Of a stretch of 64,000 nt of DNA, positions 12,156 through 22,643 are shown in pieces. The position numbers were made by a program, and so were the translations under genes. This stretch comes from Tenebrio molitor. Its lineage: Eukaryota > Arthropoda > Insecta > Coleoptera > Tenebrionidae. The stretch spans positions 11,408,001-11,472,000 of the forward strand of contig NC_091052.1 of the NCBI RefSeq assembly GCF_963966145.1, in the 5' to 3' direction. The notes beneath the pieces are model-generated. The model did not search any database. It worked only from the letters and a program-made list of their open reading frames with translations, and had not been told where the DNA came from. Position 1 is the stretch's first letter. Each line of letters starts with the position of its first letter.

Positions 12156-12263
12156 TACACTCGTTTTATAAGACACACTGTGACACTCGTTTTGTTGGAG
12201 CACTCGTCACTGCGTTCGTCGTCAACTCGTGTCACAATTAAGCGTCTTATAAAACTTGTATAA
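12156..12263. repeat. Short hairpin repeat with CTCGT-rich apex
   Basis: Arms around ACTCGTTTTATAAGAC and its complement GTCTTATAAAACTTGT enclose an apex reading CACTGCGTTCGTCG. It belongs to the hairpin group also seen at 15792, 30825, 38811 and 38980. Confidence 0.6.
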
Positions 12264-12765
12264 TAATATACTATTATCGCATTTGTCATAATGAAATAAT
12301 CAAATACATATATAATATGTATACCGAAATAATGAACTAACATTTTTTTGGCGTATATGTAATTCATATTTACAATAAACAGCGAAATATACAAAATAAT
12401 ACACTCAGGTCTAGTCTAACTCTTAAAACAACAACCTGGCGCATCCACCATTTTTGTAAGGAATAAAATAAAGATCTTTGATACTAAAACAAGTGAAGTA
12501 TTGGTTTCATCAGTTGAATTTTTCACAATACAATTTGCAAAATGTATTGTTAAAATTTTAAATAATCCACTATGTAAGAACATAAATTTAAAAAAATATT
12601 TTACATATTCACCACTGGATTTGTCACAAAAACCAAGTGTTTCCATTTTATTTAGATAACAAAGGCTTTATGAAAAAAGTTCTGAAGGATCTAGTATTTT
12701 TGCATTTAATAAAGTACTAATATTCCAGACTAAAATATGTTGTTTGATTCCCTGAATTTATTATA

Positions 12766-13083
12766 CAGGGTTATCATAAATGATTGTAGTCGAAGCAGGC
12801 CATGCCCATGTTATGAAATTTTTGCCGCTTTCACTTGAACTGTCAATTTTTTTCCTGTCACTGTCATTTTTTAGGTGAAAATTGCGGTGATGAGGGTTTT
12901 ATTTATTTTTTTTTAAATTTACGATTGAATCCAAAAATATTGAGTTGTTTTGCACTCAATTTAACTCTTGCGTGTGAACGGTGTGTACTCACTTATTCAC
13001 ATCATTTTGATGTTTTTTATATGGAGCGGCAACCATAAATTTTACATGGCCTACTTGGACTACAATCATTTATAATAACCCTG
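12766..13083. mobile_element. 318-bp TA-flanked MITE
   Basis: Inverted ends of about 60 bp begin CAGGGTTATCATAAATGATT on the left and CAGGGTTATTATAAATGATT when the right end is read inward. Both then share a GTAGGCCATG/GCAGGCCATG block and a TTGCCGC block. TA dinucleotides flank both sides (12764-12765 and 13084-13085). The frame inside has no protein similarity that I recognise. It interrupts satellite cluster A. Confidence 0.85.
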
Positions 13084-13439
13084 TATTACCAAAACATCCG
13101 GCGCATTTACCATTTTCACAAATATTTATGAAACAATATCATAAACAACTCATTAATGTTAACTCAAATAGGAATTTTTGTACAGCAAATGATGTGGTGG
13201 AATTTATCAAAAAACTATGCTTAAGTAATTGAGATAAAGCTTGAAATAAAGAGTTACGTTGTTTGATCTATCTAGTTCTTCAAACAACAAAAATGTAATG
13301 AACAATCAAAGAAAATTGCTCCCGGCGCATCCACCATTTCTGCTAACAAGAATATAATTTAACATAAAAAATCGTTTCCCTTCACACAATTCGCTTCGAT
13401 GAAACGTTATATCCAGTTTCGAGTCTCTACACATTTCGC

Positions 13440-14980
13440 AAGCACAACTCGGTGATTAGATTTGAGGTGGAAGGGAGCATGTTGACATTCAGAAGTCAAA
13501 CTGTGATTATTACTAACGCGTTTATCCGAGCGCCTAGTCAGTTTCTTAGAGCAAGTAGACAAAACAACGCATTCAAGACCTGGTTGGGAGTCTAGACGGT
13601 GGGGGTGATTGTCCCTCGGAAAATTAAAGGGAATAACCAGCCACGAAAAATGATTAGAACGAAATTGGCCCCTTCAGTCATGAATATGGAGCAATCAGCG
13701 TTATGCAATTTGGCCCTGTAGCATCATAAATTCAAATTGGCGTAAGTTAAGTCAGGATTCATAATATATGTAATACGCCGCGAGCCAGGTTCATCACGTG
13801 CCACTCCCGTGAGGGGCATAATCAAATCTATTTTGAAGTGCACCGGTCGGGTCACCTTCTTAGCGCAAAATTCATTTACACTTTGTCGGGAAAAACTCCG
13901 ACGTGGCTGCGATATAGGTGCGCCGCTATATTGTATCTCCGATCTGTATTTATTCTATGAGATCGTCTTTTTTATTGGATCCGTTTATTGCTTGCAGCGC
14001 GGACATTTCCTCCAAATATCCGTCTAAATTACCGCCGAAAAGAACAACAAAGCGCCGACTTTACTGCATTTTTACGGCAGTTCGTTATTCAAATTTCCAT
14101 CGATCAACTTCGATTTAACATCATCTTTAATTTCCGGGATCCGCCACCGGGACGATTAATTTGGGGTGGGCATCGGTGAGCGATGGGGCGGCGTCGACGC
14201 GATTTATTTTTATCAGCCGGGGGCATTAATAAATTAACACTTCGTCGCGCCAGCAACGCAAAAATTAACTGCATCTGTGATGCGTCCGTTGTGCGGTAAT
14301 TTGCATCGCACCCGAATCGTAACACATGTACGCAAATAAAATAAATTCGCGAGAGTAATGAAAAATAGCTGAACATGTTCCCCACCGGCATGCTAATAAA
14401 TTTAACGCGAAATCGTGGCGCTACATCAGCAATGCAGGTTGTCGCCGACATTAATATTCATTTAATGCAGAAACTATAAAAACGCGAATTGCTTTCCAGA
14501 CGCAAGTCGAATCGACACAGGTGACGGCAGATTTTTGCTCCGGGGCTTCGGTACCTTTCGATAATTAAACTCTTTGGAAATTGGGTGGTGGTGTAATAAA
14601 TCGCGGAAGACGGCGAGGACTCCTCCCCTGCATGAAAATCATAAATAATAATGTAAAGAAGGCGTCGGAGTCTTGAGCGGGAACTTATAATGTAAGTTGC
14701 ATTCAAGGGTCGAGAATGATGCCGCACATTGTTGTAGCATTTTAGAGATGCAATATCAGCAAAGTGGCACAATATGGAAGTATCGATCTTCTGCCACTGC
14801 TCAATGAATTGCTTTATAGAAATATTTGTGTCATAAATATGAGAGTGTTCTTATCTGAAGCGTACTGTCTGAACACACTTGACTAGACTCAATACCAAAA
14901 ACAATAACGGATCCGAAGATATCAGCTCATAATAAAAATGACAAAAACAATCTGCAAAATGACGAGAAAACGTGAAATAT
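13440..14980. other. Unique, GC-richer island inside the satellite
   Basis: This stretch lacks the satellite motif and is less AT-rich than either side. Open frames such as 14104-14451 (-) have no domain or splice context. It may be regulatory or ordinary intergenic DNA. Confidence 0.35.
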
Positions 14981-15510
14981 AATATTCCGGTGCATTCACG
15001 ATTTTTACAAAATCATGTTATCTCCGTTGATGTTATATTACAGAAGTGCATCTTTACTTTGAGAAAATGTACTGAAAGCGGCTTTTTTTAGATCTTTTCT
15101 ACAAATGCCAGAGATGTGGATCTATTTGTTTGAAAGATTCTCATCAGGCAAGTGATTTTGATGAATCGTGAAATGAAATTTTCACGACTGATGTCAAAGA
15201 TTTCCTTTATTCGATTTTGCATCGAACTCTACAAAATGCAGAACACGAACGTTATTTTAGGTGGAAGAAGTTAAATCAAAATAGCTTTCAGTGCAAGTTT
15301 TGTAACCGTCTTGTGAAACGCATTCTTTTTTGATTGTGACGAGGTTTAAAAAACGAAGTTTTCAAATTTTATTTACCTCCTGAAATAAAGAAGTGAAAAA
15401 TAAAAGAAAATTAACATAAAGTAGAGATTTCGCATTGCGAAGTGTATAAAATCCAGTTTACGAATTTTATTGGGTCAAAGAAATCAAGACGTTTCTTAAA
15501 CATTTTTTTA

Positions 15511-15788
15511 TATAATTGATTCAAAAAATTGAAATTCACGCATAGTTATCTGTGCATGAAGTGGGTCATTTTCTAACGTGTCTTTTTTTTTACATTGTTA
15601 GTAAGATCGAAACCATAGAAACCATACAAAACAGTGTGTGAAATGCAATTTCACGCATACGACTATTTCTGTTTTTCATTTCACGCACTGTTTTTTATTA
15701 GTTACCTAGCAACATGGTCACTGCATTGAAACTTCAGAGTTTCTTCAAAAATTTGAATTTTTAATTTCAATTTTTTGAATCAATTATA
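15511..15788. mobile_element. 278-bp inverted-repeat element
   Basis: Perfect 26-bp inverted ends occupy 15511-15536 and 15763-15788, with a core of TTGATTCAAAAAATTGAAAT. Internal repeats of a TTTCACGCA-like string occur on both strands. No coding frame. It abuts the hairpin at 15792. Confidence 0.7.
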
Positions 15789-15791
15789 GAA

Positions 15792-15932
15792 AAAATATTG
15801 TTTATATTTCGTGCGCGAAGATGTTTTTGTGCATTCAAAGGCTTATACTGCCTCGACCTTCGTCTCGGCGTAAAAGACCTTTTCATGCACAAAAAACACT
15901 CCTTTCGCGCACTTAATATAAAAATAACTATT
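15792..15932. repeat. Hairpin repeat ending AATAACTATT
   Basis: Arms around TTTCGTGCGCGAAG and CTTTCGCGCACTTAATAT, then TTTTTGTGCAT and ATGCACAAAAAACA, fold on a GC-rich apex. The AAATAACTATT end is shared with 5510-5810, 36184-36478 and 38811-38943. Confidence 0.6.
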
Positions 15933-17014
15933 TGTTGCATTCATCATTTTTGCAAACTACAGATTATTCGTTTTATCAATCAATATTGGTTATAATATAA
16001 GAAATCTAAAAAATAAAGTTCAGATTTTATGTAAGTCCTAAAATATAGGTAGATGTGAAATGTGAATATTTAATGTTTCCCGGCGCGTCCACCATTTTTC
16101 CTAAGATGTGAGAGATTGTGAGATTGAAAATAGAAAAATGCAGGTTTCTACACTGATTTTTTTTTTGAAGAGGTAGATATTTAATAAAAAAATTCTCACC
16201 ACAATCATTATTACCTAAACAAACCATGTAACAGAAGTATGGCTACCCATATCTTTTTTCAATATGCACATAGAAATAAATTTCAACCTTTATTCAGTTT
16301 TTGCAAACAATATTTTAGTATTTTTTGTGTAATATTAGAGACTGAAAATTGCATTTCTGATTGTAGTCATTATAATAAAACATGAAAGTTACAATTTTGA
16401 GATTTTATTTCGTCCTAAATTAGAGGGATATTAAAATTTGCCGGCACGTCCGCTAATTTTACAAACAGTAATTGTGAAAATTTTCAACACTGAAATTCAT
16501 CAAGGCAAAAAACTACAGAGAGCTTTCATGCAATCATATTTAGGACATGAGGTAATAGGTATCAACTAATTTAATGAAAAAATTAACATTAACATCAAAG
16601 GCAGACAATTTACCGGATTCTTCATGATGCAGTCTACAAACTGCAGTTTCCGAAATTTATGTATTTGTCATGACTATCTCAATGAGAGAAAGAGATTTTG
16701 CTAATAGAATTTGGCTCTGCAGGTAAGTGAAATATGAACTTATTTACTAACAATGTTCTTCATCAAACATTTCACACATTTGACTTTTGTCAATTCATGT
16801 AATGGAGGTTTTGTCACTAATGTTAAAAAAAGTATAATGAAGATTACACAACGTAATTTTCGATTTTCATTTAAGGGATCAAACAAAAATATCGGACGGA
16901 GTACCTGAAACATTTTAAGAGAAATTGTTATTCTGGTAATTGAATAATATTTATTATTGGTTGTGGTGAAGTTTAAAAGTTGTCGTTTTCAGATTTAACT
17001 TTTACATTTACATA

Positions 17015-17771
17015 CAGGGTATTTCACGAGTAATAATGAGCCTGGCGGAATTGAAAATGCAACCCACAATACATTTGCGACGGTAATGTGGATATTTTAA
17101 ATATTGTATTGTTTTAAAATGAAATTATGAATCCATGTTAGCCTTGCTTCCAATAATTTTATTTGTCACAACTGACATTTACGAAAAAGTTAAAATACCT
17201 ACGACGATTAAAATTTATTCGAACGATGAGAAAAGAGACATGATCCTGATTTAAGGCGAATGTAATAAACTAATAAAATTGCCTGTGCAGTTGTGCGTTT
17301 ATGCAGACATAAACATTTTCCCAAAAACTCTTTGGTTTTTCACAATTTCATTTAACCAAGCGAATATGACATATCACAATTTACAAAACTGCACAGTTTA
17401 AAAAAAAAAAATCCACGTCAGCGTTCCAAATGTATTGTGGGTTGCATTTTCAATTCCGTGGAGCTCATTATCAACGTAACCAAATAAACATATTTCTTGA
17501 TTGATTGATATTTTTATTTTTTTAATGAATCCAAGATTGCTTTTATTAAGACAATTTCCAACTGTCATTACGTAACATCTATCAAACCTAAAATGTATTT
17601 GTGTTTAAATAACAATAACCTAAAAAAGTTACATTAATTTAGATGTCAAAATTAAAACCAACCGTTTTAAATTTTGTTAATAAATATAAATGATCCACGA
17701 AGGCAATGAAAATGTATAACTGGTTGCGTTTCAATGTTTGTAAGGCTCATTATTACTCGTGAATAACTCTG
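17015..17771. mobile_element. TA-flanked TIR element, CAGGGTATTTCACGAG family
   Basis: The left end reads CAGGGTATTTCACGAGTAAT and continues into ATAATGAG and AAAATGCAACC. The right end, read inward, is CAGAGTTATTCACGAGTAAT followed by the same blocks. TA flanks at 17013-17014 and 17772-17773. An internal second copy of the right-end block lies at 17425-17470, so the element is probably composite. The left 400 bp closely match 55743-56150. It interrupts satellite cluster A. Confidence 0.8.
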
Positions 17772-17813
17772 TATGAATTTTTCCGGCGCATCCACCATTA
17801 TTTGCAAAATATA

Positions 17814-18147
17814 CAGGGTTATTCACGAGAAATTTCCGATGAAAATTTCGTTATATGCAACCCAAAATACAAGAAGCCCCTAGAACTTGATATTTTGTTT
17901 AATTCGAAATAAGTTAGCAATCCAAGTTAGCTTGGCGAATAAGATTAACCATGATACCTTCTTTTTATTGAGGTTATGAGCAAAAGTTAATATAAATGTG
18001 AAAACTGACATGCCAGTCATTAAGAGCCAGCAATCGTTGATTTAAGTATTACTTTTTATAAATTTAGGAAGCTAGAAACCATTGGAAATTGTAGTTTCGG
18101 TTGCATATAACGAAATTTTCATCGGAAGACTCTCGTGACTAACCCTG
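17814..18147. mobile_element. 334-bp TA-flanked MITE, CAGGGTTATTCACGAG family
   Basis: Inverted ends of about 50 bp share CAGGGTTA, then TCACGAGA, then CCGATGAAAATTTCGTTATA and TGCAACC. TA flanks at 17812-17813 and 18148-18149. The outermost bases resemble the 17015-17771 element 42 bp upstream, but the interiors differ. A related solo end lies at 39249-39265. Confidence 0.85.
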
Positions 18148-18642
18148 TATATTAATTCAGTTTTCTTCATTGGATTTGTATTTTGTAAATCCTGTTTAAT
18201 CCATTACGTAACGTAGATTATTACTTCATAAAAAAATTCATCACAATCGTCTAACAGAATTGTTGTGATTAAGAGGAATGAAGGAGATGCGAGTTTTGTT
18301 GTAATAAAGTCTAAAAGGTGCAGTTTTCCGATTTTACTTAATTCTTTCAACACAAAAGATAGTAACAAAACATACAATTTAAATTTTCCCGGCGCATTCA
18401 CCATTTTTACAAATAACATCTATGGTGGGTGTTGTTCACACAAGTTATTAACTTCTCAAATTTCTGTTTGCATGAAAACTTTACAAAAGCAAATAAAAGC
18501 AATTTCCGTCATGTTTTCCAATTTTAAAAAGTCAAGTCATTTATGCTCACGTTTAGATGTTTGTCGAACTCCGTGTCCCAGGGATATTCACGTGGAAACA
18601 AATCCGGTGACTGAACAGGTCGTTGAAGTAAGCACCTCCTAA

Positions 18643-19850
18643 AGTCGCCGTCTCCAGAGACCGTCCTCATCCTGTTGAAATACAAGATTGTTTAACTCTC
18701 AAAGAGAGAAAACTAAAATACCGTTCAACTCTCTAGTGGGACTGGCGAGATTGGAAATTTTAGATTCGCATAAGTAGAGGGTTAAAGCTAAAGGTTTCGC
18801 ATAATGGCCATCTTCGTGTATGAGCGATAAATTTCATAAAAACGAGTTAGAAGTGACGGGATTCGACCCTAAAACCACCGCACGCGCGCCCCTTTCTCAT
18901 ATTGTTATTTTTTGCCATGTGAGGCCCGAACTTATGAGCAACATGACGAGTTTATAAAGTGACGTGGATAAAAACCAGTATTCCCAACTTAAAATAAAAA
19001 AAGTTTAAAACTAACAAATTGATTAAAACTTTAAAATCCCTTTAATATAACTTCCCACAACAATCTGTCAAGTTCCGGCGTTACAAGATATTGTTAAAAA
19101 GTCGTTTCAATATTTTTTATGGTCCTTCAAAAAAACACTCCCCCGTCCCGTACTGATTGAAACGAATATTCTACATTATTCGAGATTAATCTGATGTGAG
19201 CGGAGTTGTTCGAGTATGGAATGACATTATTAAAGTAAACGGACATTTAATCTAAATTTCAAGTTTATTATCGAACGCGTTCTTCGAAACTGAGATTAGA
19301 TCCGGGCCACGCAGGAAAACAGATTTAATCTTCCATCAGTAGAATACTAATATGATCGAAGCGGAGGATCTATATTTTATGTATTTTGGAAGTATAATAA
19401 TCTAGTGAATTATTATGGCCATTTAGATAACAGATCAATTCTCTCTGTTTATAACGTTTTTTTATTGACTACCATCACAGATTCATTTTCTAATTTGCGT
19501 GACTTCCCTATCGATCTGCACACAACAATTTGTACAAATCAAATTATCATCATCATGTGGATTGAAACTAATTTAAATTGTGACTAATGGAACGGACGTC
19601 TAATCTTAATCCGGCGAGACGAATAGTACAAATTGACAGCACAAAAAATGATGGTGCACTCTGCTCTTGTATCAAATGTCGTAAATGAAAAGCATCATCT
19701 GACAGAGTTTCAACAAATCAAAGTGAAGTAAATTAGGGAGCCGGTCACAGGAGCCGGTTTTAGTAGAGAAACCATTTTAAGGTTCGAAAATTACAGATTT
19801 CAGTTGTAAACGGCGTCGTTGCAGAAATCTGTATGAGGAATTTAAACAAT
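18643..19850. other. Unique intergenic sequence, nothing recognised
   Basis: No repeat or coding feature could be supported. Confidence 0.4.
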
Positions 19851-19851
19851 C

Positions 19852-20230
19852 CACGACCTGCTGTATAATAACCGGCCTGTTCAAAAGTGTAATGTGAGTG
19901 ATCGCCACAGAGCGCTAGTGTACGGGTGCTTTTTGGGGATATTTTTCATCTTAAGTTTTTGTCACCGAGAGTTTTTCTCGTTCAAATAACATTCAAATTT
20001 AAAATCAAAAACACAAAAATACAAATGTATTCAGTATTGTTTTAGAAAGAAAATATGAACTTACTGTGCTCAATCTTAACTCTAAAATCACCTATTTTTC
20101 CGCATTTTTATTCTTCAGAAGCGCCCGTACTGTGGCGCCCTCATCGGCGAAAATTGGCTCTTTCTCGGAAACATTTTCGCAATGCTTTTTTAATGAAATG
20201 AACAGGCCGGTTATTATACAGCAGATCGTG
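19852..20230. mobile_element. 379-bp element with 32-bp inverted ends
   Basis: The ends at 19852-19883 and 20199-20230 match over 32 bp with one mismatch; the inner 26 bp are identical, with a core of AATAACCGGCCTGTTCA. A weaker second inverted block around CGCCACAG and GTACGGG lies further in on both sides. No transposase frame. No convincing target-site duplication was identified, so the superfamily is undecided. Confidence 0.8.
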
Positions 20231-20503
20231 CAGTCGAATTAAATATTTTAAGCATTGCAACTTATTTAATCGCTGAAATAAATTGTTTGTAGAAAACTTT
20301 ACTTTTGTCAATTTTTGAAAGCACAGTTCCCTGTTAAAGTAGTTCAGTAGCCGGTGCACAGATGTCGCTGTTTGCTTGACATCTGAGACATCTGAAAAAA
20401 TTATTTTTCCTTTTTGAAACAAATGTCGAGTGTGAATATTAAAAAAATAACATGTTTCAAAAAATATTGGTTGTTTGATTTCTGGGTGAGCTTTCCCACA
20501 CAC

Positions 20504-21384
20504 CCTTGTCGCTCAATTAGGAACGTGATACTTCGCTACGAGGAGCAGGATCTCGATAACGATGTTGGCGAGACTTTGTTTGAGAGCTCGTAATTTATGA
20601 ATTCATTATAAAAATTCGTCGGTGCACCACATCAAAGCGATTTCGCTGTACTTGTGCACCCCATCGAGACGTTCCCTGTGAAAATCAAACTGTTTCTTCG
20701 AGTCCCAAATTAAACCTGCACGAATCTTGTTTTCCAGTCGTACCCAAACAAATTGAATGTTGTATCAGCGGGAACATCAAAAAGTGCGGAGAATATTAGT
20801 TTACGACCAATTGCTTCCAAAAGAGGGAATCATTAAATATTCCTTAAAGATTCGTAATTGCATAAAACGGAAACGTCGTAACATCGTCCTGTGTTTTTCG
20901 TTTTTTTCGCCGTCGTGAAACTGACAGCTCGTCTGCGGGATCAAAGGATGCACCAGAAGCTTTGAGTTTTCCTGTTTCAGGTAGAAATTCTTCGGTTCGT
21001 AGAGGCGGCGAACGAACTGACCCACGTCAAACTGCATTAATTAATCCCAGAACGGGTGTCTCGTTTCGACGCTTTTTACCCGCTTTAGGCTTGCAAGTCT
21101 TTTTATTATGTTTCAGATATCCTCGAGTTTTAAACTCTTTTCACTTGTCAATTTAATCGGACTTCCGGCCGGTGAGAATGGCCGGCTGAACCCGATAAAA
21201 GCTTTTGCAGGTTTGTTCTTGATGTTCACTGCTACATTGCGCATCAATTAATAATTAGATCTGGTCGGACAGAAGCCGTAATCAAGTTTCCGCACAAAAA
21301 GACGCCGGCGACGGCTTAATGGACGACACTGTGGCCGTGCACAAATTGTTTAAAAAATGACATCGGACTAATGTTCTGCAAGAG
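20504..21384. other. Unique intergenic sequence
   Basis: Short frames on both strands lack domains. Nothing else was recognised. Confidence 0.4.
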
Positions 21385-21510
21385 ACAAGTCTTAAAAAAA
21401 AAACCTTTCACTTCCTGAACTAACTCGGAACGCCTGGATTAACACTTCAAACAATCACAAACAAAGAAATTGCAAAATGACAAGTGTGAACTGTCAAACG
21501 TCAAATTTAC
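21385..21510 (+). repeat. Single copy of the GTCAAATGTCAAATTT repeat
   Basis: Forward copy of the unit at 3175, with CACTTCCTGAACTAACTCGG, a TTAACACT block and GTCAAACGTCAAATTT in the same order. Confidence 0.55.
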
Positions 21511-21911
21511 AATGTAAGAAACACTTATAATAACGCTGTAGGGTTGGTAACAGATCAATAATTTTTATTTTTGTGAAACTAATGTTAACGGTCACTTTGC
21601 CGAGTGGAGACGAGAGCCCCAAAGGGCAGTTCGCTTTGCACATCAAACAGTTTCAATTCCTAACTCGCTCACCTTATCCGACGTCATAAGTTCATCAACT
21701 GGGAGTTAAAGTTCGACGACAAGAGTTTCCTCCAGTTGCAATAGTTAGTTCCGATAATCAGTGTTGCCAGATCTACCGAATTTTCGGTAGATCTACCGAA
21801 TTCGCATAAAATCTACCGATCTACCGATTTAAACCTCAAATCTACCGAAAAGTTACTCAAAAAAATTTTCATAATCTAACATTTTTACTTCATTTGCATA
21901 AGAGAACATCT

Positions 21912-22045
21912 AAGGCGTTTTGTTTTGGACTGGTGACTGGTTGATGTGCCGTTATTCCTGGAGTCGAAAGGGTGATCCCGTTAATTACCCCGCTTTCTTT
22001 GTGTTCTGTTGTCGAGGGTGTGAAAGTGTCTAGCTTTTATTTATG
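21912..22045 (+). repeat. Internal direct repeat of the hAT-like element, unit 1
   Basis: It starts AAGGCGTTTTGTTTTGGACT and ends TAGCTTTTATTTATG. It is repeated in the same orientation at 22344-22500 with small indels. Confidence 0.85.
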
Positions 22046-22343
22046 TTTAGTTATTTTCTACATGTTACGGACTTGAACGTATTTCTTTAGAATTATATGA
22101 CTGTAGCTGTTTTGTTGTTCTTTTTTTTGCTTTTCTCCTTTTGCCAATTGTGTTTCACAATTTATTAATTTATTTTAAATGTAAATCATTTTATTCCACA
22201 CTGTATATGCATTGTTTTATGACAATATTTCTAGGATTAAATGGAAAACAGCGATTTTGTTTACGTAAAAACCGTGAAGTTCTTGCAAGTTTTTCCAACG
22301 TTATACTTCATAGAAATATTGCTTTTTAGTTTTTTCAATCTGG

Positions 22344-22500
22344 AAGGCGTTTTGTTTTGGACTGGTTGATGTGCCGTTATTTCTGCAATCGAAGGGGTGA
22401 TCACCATCACCAAAACTCCGTTAAATGCCCTATTTTTTTTTTGTGTTCTGTTTAAATTACGCCATGATGAGGGTGTGAAAGAGCGTAGCTTTTATTTATG
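22344..22500 (+). repeat. Internal direct repeat of the hAT-like element, unit 2
   Basis: Same start and end blocks as 21912-22045, with an extra GATCACCATCACC-like insertion and a longer T run. Confidence 0.85.
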
Positions 22501-22643
22501 TAAAATTCAATCGTTTTATTACAAGGAATACGTCCAGTGCCGAGAAATAAAAAAATCTACCGATTTTTTACGAAACCTACCGAAAAGTTCCGAGTTGATC
22601 TACCGAAATGTCACTCGATAGGTCTGGCAACACTGCCGATAAT

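Larger units (their letters stand above)
12420..18420 (+). repeat. Degenerate satellite-like repeat cluster A
   Basis: A motif close to CCGGCGCATCCACCATTTTT recurs at about 12435, 13097, 13323, 14990 (diverged), 16080, 16440 (diverged), 17783 and 18388, always on the plus strand. A second conserved segment of the type GTTGTGGTGAAGTTTAAAAG followed by TTTTCAGATTT occurs 5' of several of these motifs (15334, 16965, and near 18295). Once inserted MITEs are subtracted, spacings of roughly 270-360 bp occur for several neighbours. Open minus-strand frames that end in a Lys-Met-Val-Asp-Ala-Pro-Gly-like string are only the complement of the motif. Confidence 0.6.
21759..22635. mobile_element. hAT-like non-autonomous element with 8-bp TSD
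   Basis: The element begins CAGTGTTGCCAGATCTACCG and ends with an inverted relative terminating GGCAACACTG. It is flanked by identical 8-bp copies of CCGATAAT at 21751-21758 and 22636-22643. An 8-bp duplication with CAGTGTTGCCA ends is typical of hAT elements. Both sub-terminal regions carry many copies of TCTACCGA, a plausible array of transposase-binding sites. The interior has a direct duplication (21912-22045 and 22344-22500). No transposase motif is seen, so it must be mobilised in trans. Confidence 0.92.

Noticed and set aside
12416..12646. Frames ending in Lys-Met-Val-Asp-Ala-Pro-Gly-like strings (also near 16027 and 18204)
   Set aside because: The shared string is only the reverse complement of the satellite core, not a conserved protein.
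14104..14451. 115-residue minus-strand frame in the GC-richer island
   Set aside because: Overlapping open frames occur on both strands, and there is no domain.
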